A model generated the notes under the pieces. That model was not told where the DNA came from. It worked only from the letters and a program-made list of their open reading frames with translations, and did not search any database. The position numbers and the translations under genes were made by a program. DNA of 9,218 nt from Lachnoclostridium sp. UBA6475 (GTDB lineage Bacteria > Bacillota > Clostridia > Lachnospirales > Lachnospiraceae), in the NCBI GenBank assembly GCA_002435545.1, contig DJNB01000066.1, forward strand, positions 1,103 through 10,320, given 5' to 3'. Below are positions 6,387-9,218 of this stretch, one piece after another; the stretch's first letter is position 1; every line of letters begins with the position of its first letter.

Positions 6387-6912
6387 AGCATTTACTATCT
6401 ATAAATTAATTATTTTATATACACTCAATGAAATCGAATCCCCTTTAACCTTTGGATTAATCTCCGATTACATTACCGGGCACGGCTACACCAATTATTT
6501 TAATGTGCAAAGTGCATTTGCTGAATTATTGGATGCTGACCTGATCCACTGCTCAAACACTTACAACACTTCTTACTACGAAATCACCTCCGCCGGCAGG
6601 GAGACATTGGAATTATTTGGAAATACACTATCACGGGAAATCCGTCAGGAAATTGACGACTATCTGAAAGAAAACAACCACGAGATCATACAAAGAGTCA
6701 CCCAGATCAGTGATTATACGAAAAATACCAATGGTGAATACACTGCCACCTGTAGTCTTATCGAAAAAAATGCTCCGATCTTTGAGATAAAACTATCGGT
6801 TCCTGATGAAGAGGACGCTCTCCGCATCTGTAACAACTGGCGCACCGTAAGCAATGACCTTTATGCAGCAGCTGTTAAAAATTTACTCCGTCCCACCGAA
6901 GAGACGGAGTAA
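6379..6912 (+). CDS. DUF4364 family protein, N-terminal winged helix
   Basis: The 177 residues match the DUF4364 family common in Clostridia. Residues about 1-75 read as a winged-helix fold: helices around FTIYKLIILYTLNEI and FNVQSAFAELLDADLI, followed by a YYEITSAGRETLELF wing like that of PadR/MarR-type proteins. The second half (about 80-172) is a mixed alpha/beta region of unknown role. The start at 6379 overlaps the radical SAM stop by 8 bp, with AAAGGAG upstream, so the two are coupled. A DNA-binding role is plausible but not shown; no target is visible. The last ten codons (NLLRPTEETE) lie within a hairpin that looks like the terminator of the convergent M23 gene. Confidence 0.88.
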   Translation: MNEAFTIYKLIILYTLNEIESPLTFGLISDYITGHGYTNYFNVQSAFAELLDADLIHCSNTYNTSYYEITSAGRETLELFGNTLSREIRQEIDDYLKENNHEIIQRVTQISDYTKNTNGEYTATCSLIEKNAPIFEIKLSVPDEEDALRICNNWRTVSNDLYAAAVKNLLRPTEETE

Positions 6913-6913
6913 A
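6882..6913 (-). terminator. Intrinsic terminator of the M23 peptidase gene, inside the DUF4364 3' end
   Basis: TTTACTCCGTC (6882-6892) and GACGGAGTAAA (6903-6913) form an 11-bp perfect stem with a 10-base loop. On the minus strand the stem is followed at once by TTTTT (6881-6877), so it is a good Rho-independent terminator for the M23 gene, which ends at 6927. On the plus strand no immediate U-run follows (AAAGAAAATCTG), so termination of the DUF4364 operon here would be weaker. The DUF4364 stop codon is part of the stem. Confidence 0.85.
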
Positions 6914-6926
6914 GAAAATCTGCTTT

Positions 6927-7925
6927 TTATCGTTTTGTAAGATATTTCATCGGATCAAACTGCTTATATGTATACTTATCAAGGAAATCATAACTGTTAT
7001 AATTTCCGGAAAAAGCAGGTCCCTTACGAAGTTCCAAATGAAGATGTGTTCCATAGGCAGCTCCGGTCTCTCCCATCGTCGAGATCACATCGCCTTTTTC
7101 CACTTTATCCCCCACTTTGCATCGAATGGCATTGCAGTGTGCATAGTAAGAGTAAATTCCATTGCCATGATAAACAATTACCAATTTTCCAAAAGAAGAT
7201 CGTCTTGCTGCCTGATGATACTTGGCATAAACAACCGTACCATCCGCAATTGCCTTAATTGATGTTCCTTTTGATACTCCTTTAATATCTACACCAAGAT
7301 GTCTGCCTCCATGTACAGAACACCCACAGTGAAATCCATCCCCTTTGCTTCCACCATCTACCGGCCAAGCCCAGGTCGTCTCTTTTACTTTAAAATCTTT
7401 CTGCAAAGCAACTTTTTCATTTCCATAGGAATCCGAAACTTTAATCTCATAGGTATAGTTTCCCGCTTCCAATTTTGAAAATTTCATATCATCATCGATC
7501 TTTTTCAGATCAAATTTATTGCTGTTTGCCTTTTTTTTGATTGCCACAGCATCTTTTCCCTGTTCATCTTTGATGCTGGCCTGCACTTTTTGAATTTTAT
7601 GATTGGCTTTTAAAGTTCCTTTCAGCGTAAACGTCTGCCCCTCATAAATTTTCTTTGGATAAGAGCACTTTTTCTTTTTTACCACAAGTGTATTCTGCGT
7701 TGTTGTTGTCGGCTCCACGGTTGGCACTGCTGTCTCTTCCGGCTGTACGCTTTCCGGTGTAACCGGATCTTCCTCCGGCTGTACACTGATTCCTGCCGAA
7801 GTCACTGACTGTTCCTCCGCATATACCGTTGTTTTTGGTGTACCGGATGTTATTGCCATTGCAAAAACCATCATTACGGCAAGCGTTCTCTTTCGATACT
7901 TACCGAACTCACTTACTTCTCTCAC
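6927..7925 (-). CDS. Secreted M23 family peptidoglycan endopeptidase
   Basis: The 332-residue precursor carries a signal peptide (basic KYRKR, hydrophobic core about 14-27, likely cleavage after VYA near 36). A Glu/Pro/Thr-rich linker with a repeated SVQPEE (47-52 and 59-64) follows. Next is a beta-rich region (about 78-182) resembling an Ig-like domain, then an M23 (LytM/lysostaphin) zinc metallopeptidase domain (about 185-330). Zinc and catalytic residues are all present: HLGVD (His209, Asp213), His263 in YYAHC, and HLH (His294, His296). It should cut peptide cross-links of peptidoglycan outside the cell. Cys200 and Cys202 precede the first zinc ligand, and Cys264 and Cys269 follow His263. 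The start is GTG at 7925, chosen because AAAGGAGG lies 5 bases upstream. It is a single-gene unit with its own promoter and terminator. Confidence 0.94.
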   Translation of the reverse strand: MREVSEFGKYRKRTLAVMMVFAMAITSGTPKTTVYAEEQSVTSAGISVQPEEDPVTPESVQPEETAVPTVEPTTTTQNTLVVKKKKCSYPKKIYEGQTFTLKGTLKANHKIQKVQASIKDEQGKDAVAIKKKANSNKFDLKKIDDDMKFSKLEAGNYTYEIKVSDSYGNEKVALQKDFKVKETTWAWPVDGGSKGDGFHCGCSVHGGRHLGVDIKGVSKGTSIKAIADGTVVYAKYHQAARRSSFGKLVIVYHGNGIYSYYAHCNAIRCKVGDKVEKGDVISTMGETGAAYGTHLHLELRKGPAFSGNYNSYDFLDKYTYKQFDPMKYLTKR

Positions 7926-7930
7926 GATTT

Positions 7931-7938
7931 CCTCCTTT
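7931..7938 (-). promoter_or_regulatory. Strong ribosome binding site supporting a GTG start
   Basis: AAAGGAGG on the minus strand lies 5 bases before GTG at 7925. It is near-perfect and directs initiation to a non-ATG codon for the M23 peptidase. Confidence 0.85.
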
Positions 7939-7992
7939 TACTTAATATCATTGTAATATTCTCGCATAATAACTTTATAATTTTGTAACATC

Positions 7993-8012
7993 TTTTACAG
8001 TATACACTAAAA
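7993..8012. promoter_or_regulatory. Dyad over the M23 gene -10 box, possible operator
   Basis: TTTTA-nn-GTATAC-nn-TAAAA is symmetric in 16 of 20 positions and is centred on the predicted -10 of the M23 gene. This is a typical site for a dimeric repressor, but no known operator is recognised, and the AT-rich context raises the odds of chance. Confidence 0.3.
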
Positions 8013-8027
8013 TTCGTTATTCTACAA
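7999..8027 (-). promoter_or_regulatory. Sigma-A promoter of the M23 peptidase gene
   Basis: TTGTAG (8027-8022), a 17-base spacer and TATACT (8004-7999) on the minus strand. The leader is about 65 bases. An imperfect 20-bp dyad (7993-8012) covers the -10 box. Confidence 0.65.
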
Positions 8028-8064
8028 GTGTATTTTTAAACATTTTGCCGAAAATCGCAGAAAA

Positions 8065-8076
8065 AAATTGCAATTT
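8065..8076. promoter_or_regulatory. 12-bp palindrome over the -35 box of the zinc-ribbon gene
   Basis: AAATTGCAATTT is a perfect palindrome whose centre is the predicted -35 hexamer TTGCAA. CAGAAA (8058-8063) and TTTCTG (8074-8079) add an outer inverted repeat. It could be an operator, possibly for the downstream helix-turn-helix protein itself; this is inference only. Confidence 0.3.
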
Positions 8077-8096
8077 CTGTAAAAATCCGATACAAT
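8068..8096 (+). promoter_or_regulatory. Sigma-A promoter of the zinc-ribbon gene
   Basis: TTGCAA (8068-8073), a 17-base spacer and TACAAT (8091-8096). The predicted start near 8103 leaves a short leader of about 27 bases. It diverges from the M23 promoter, with the two -35 boxes 40 bases apart. Confidence 0.75.
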
Positions 8097-8129
8097 AAAT
8101 ATAATATATGCGAAAGGCGGGATATCATT

Positions 8130-8561
8130 ATGAATAAAAATCAAGCATCCTTTTTAGTTCTTCCCGATGACGAGTCGCAAATGATTTGCCCAAATTGTTC
8201 CTGCGCCATGCGGTATAAATATGGAGGCATCTTCGTATGCGATACCTGTGGTGAAGAAGTAGCAAATGACTACGGAAAAATAAAAAAATACTTAGATGAA
8301 CATGGACCAACGAGCGCGTTTGAACTTGCACGCGAAACCGGTGTTCCTTCTTCCAAAATATCTTCTTATCTTCGTCAGGGAAAATTGGAAATCCCGGAAA
8401 ATTCGGAAGTTTTCCTGCATTGTCAAGGATGTGGCGCACCGATCCGTTTTGGTGAATATTGTTCACGATGCGCCAAATCCCTTGATATCAAAGGCTGCTA
8501 TGTTGGTGACATTCCCAAGAATCACGAAGCTAAACTTCGTTTCAAAAAAGAAGATCACTAA
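8130..8561 (+). CDS. Double zinc-ribbon protein with central helix-turn-helix (YvyF-like layout)
   Basis: The 143 residues hold a first zinc ribbon (CPNC and CDTC at about 20-40), a central helix-turn-helix (about 45-85; TSAFELARETGVPSSKISSYLRQGKLEI resembles the HTH of MerR/Dps-like small regulators, here split for length at 61 and 79), and a second zinc ribbon (CQGCGAPIRFGEYCSRC written as CQGC and CSRC, about 98-114). All eight cysteines are present. The order ribbon-HTH-ribbon and the CGAPIR...YC..C end resemble the B. subtilis YvyF/TIGR03826 flagellar-operon protein, but no flagellar gene is in view. The start at 8130 follows AAAGGCGG by 9 bases. Its stop overlaps the stop of the convergent gene. 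A regulatory role is likely; the target is unknown. Confidence 0.8.
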   Translation: MNKNQASFLVLPDDESQMICPNCSCAMRYKYGGIFVCDTCGEEVANDYGKIKKYLDEHGPTSAFELARETGVPSSKISSYLRQGKLEIPENSEVFLHCQGCGAPIRFGEYCSRCAKSLDIKGCYVGDIPKNHEAKLRFKKEDH

Positions 8562-9218
8562 CTCCTTTTTACCCGTTTGCAGGCACTCCACGATCCGTAC
8601 ACTCGTTTCTTTCCGCGATTATGGAATGCCCGCATTTTTACAAAGCATTTCCCTACTCCGTTCCATGACAATATCATTTTACTCTTTTTGGTATATTTGA
8701 ACATCCTGGTTCTCCCTTTTTTCCTTTTTAAAAAGACCACCTGATATCCGCTCGCATTTTTTACCTTTTTCCAGGTAAGATAAATTTTCTTTTTTCGATA
8801 AACTGCCTTTTTTAAGCGCACTTTCCCCACTGCTTTTTTCTGCTTTTTCACTCCATACAAAGAAGAATCTTTTTGTTTTTCTTTGTTGGAAACGGAAATA
8901 ACAGCATCTTTTTGAGGGGCTTCTGCTTTGGAAGCAACCCCCGCTGGTTTTTGTGTAACCACCGGATTTCCCGGCGCTTTTGGTTCACTGGTAAATTTTG
9001 GAATTTCCGCAGGTGAAGAACCGGCTGCCGAACCGGGCGTTGGGTCGGCTGCTGGATTGACTGTCGGGCTGGTTGTTGGCTGCGGCACAGGTGTTTCGAG
9101 TGTCTCTGCGGGCGCCGGTGTCACCGCCGGGCTGGCTGTCGGAGTGGCGATCGGATTGGCCGTTGGATCAGCCGTCGGGCTGGTTGATGGCTGCGGCGCT
9201 GGTGTTTCCGGTGGCTCT
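8558..9218 (-). CDS. Pro/Thr-rich surface-type protein with C-terminal FN3-like domain, 5' end cut
   Basis: The frame is open to the right edge, giving 219 visible residues; the true start lies outside the window. An in-frame GTG at 9124 is internal to the same Pro-rich run and is not a convincing start. The visible N-terminal half (about 1-85) is a Pro/Thr/Ala/Ser-rich linker of the wall-spanning kind, with a repeated ETPxPQPxTSPT unit. A Lys/Gln/Ser-rich stretch follows, then a very basic C-terminal domain (about 130-219). That domain has KIYLTWKKVKNASGYQVVF, the strand pattern of Lachnospiraceae FN3-like domains, and KMRAFHNRGKKRVYGSWSA. It is probably extracellular, but the signal peptide and any catalytic or anchoring domain are not in view. 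No function is assigned. It ends tail-to-tail with the zinc-ribbon gene, overlapping by 4 bases. Confidence 0.8.
   Translation of the reverse strand, partial: EPPETPAPQPSTSPTADPTANPIATPTASPAVTPAPAETLETPVPQPTTSPTVNPAADPTPGSAAGSSPAEIPKFTSEPKAPGNPVVTQKPAGVASKAEAPQKDAVISVSNKEKQKDSSLYGVKKQKKAVGKVRLKKAVYRKKKIYLTWKKVKNASGYQVVFLKRKKGRTRMFKYTKKSKMILSWNGVGKCFVKMRAFHNRGKKRVYGSWSACKRVKRS
9041..9208 (-). repeat. Imperfect repeat in the Pro/Thr-rich linker (111-bp offset)
   Basis: ETPAPQPSTSPTADPTANP (9208-9152) recurs as ETPVPQPTTSPTVNPAADP (9097-9041), 37 residues apart, with the intervening sequence also made of xPTA/xPTx steps. This is typical of slippage-prone, length-variable linkers; more copies may lie beyond the right edge. 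Confidence 0.7.

Noticed and set aside
1..9218. CRISPR array, transposon, phage, toxin-antitoxin or new defence system
   Set aside because: The only repeats are in-frame coding repeats in rho and the Pro-rich protein. There are no spacered direct repeats, transposase, integrase, nuclease or toxin-like genes, and no tRNA with attachment site.

Overview
The window looks like a chromosomal piece of a moderately low-GC Clostridia member, most likely Lachnospiraceae. This rests on gene order (UDP-sugar pyrophosphorylase, rho, rpmE, DUF1385), an Asn/Gln-rich insert in Rho, a DUF4364 gene, an M23 peptidase with a Cys-x-Cys active-site flank, strong AAGGAGG-type ribosome binding sites and TTGnnn/TAnAAT sigma-A promoters. 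The assignment is inference from family and context; no 16S or other phylogenetic marker was compared.

Layout. A minus-strand block covers 1-4043. Read in its own direction it is a UAP1-like UDP-sugar pyrophosphorylase, rho, rpmE (L31) and a DUF1385/YqhQ membrane protein cut by the window edge. Internal promoters lie before rpmE and possibly before DUF1385. Diverging from it at about 4.1 kb is a plus-strand block: malic enzyme, a TIGR01212 (YhcC-type) radical SAM protein and DUF4364. Both junctions in this block overlap by 8 bp, so it reads as one translationally coupled operon. Then come single genes in alternating orientation: a secreted M23 peptidase (minus), a zinc-ribbon/helix-turn-helix protein (plus) and the C-terminal part of a Pro/Thr-rich protein with an FN3-like end (minus, cut by the right edge).

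Function. The left half is core housekeeping: transcription termination, a zinc-binding ribosomal protein and nucleotide-sugar supply for the envelope. The middle supplies pyruvate and NAD(P)H from malate, with two conserved genes of unknown function. The right part is cell-surface related: a peptidoglycan hydrolase and a wall-spanning-type protein, with a small probable regulator between them.

No stretch over 300 bases lacks a gene. The longest gaps (4044-4294 and 7926-8129) hold divergent promoters. I see no tRNA, rRNA, CRISPR array, insertion sequence, phage gene or attachment site. I do not find a new defence or mobile system. The most interesting item is the prion-like repeat insert in Rho. 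Smaller points are a hairpin next to the start of the pyrophosphorylase gene, dyads on the two divergent promoters near 8.0 kb, and a terminator built into the end of the DUF4364 gene.
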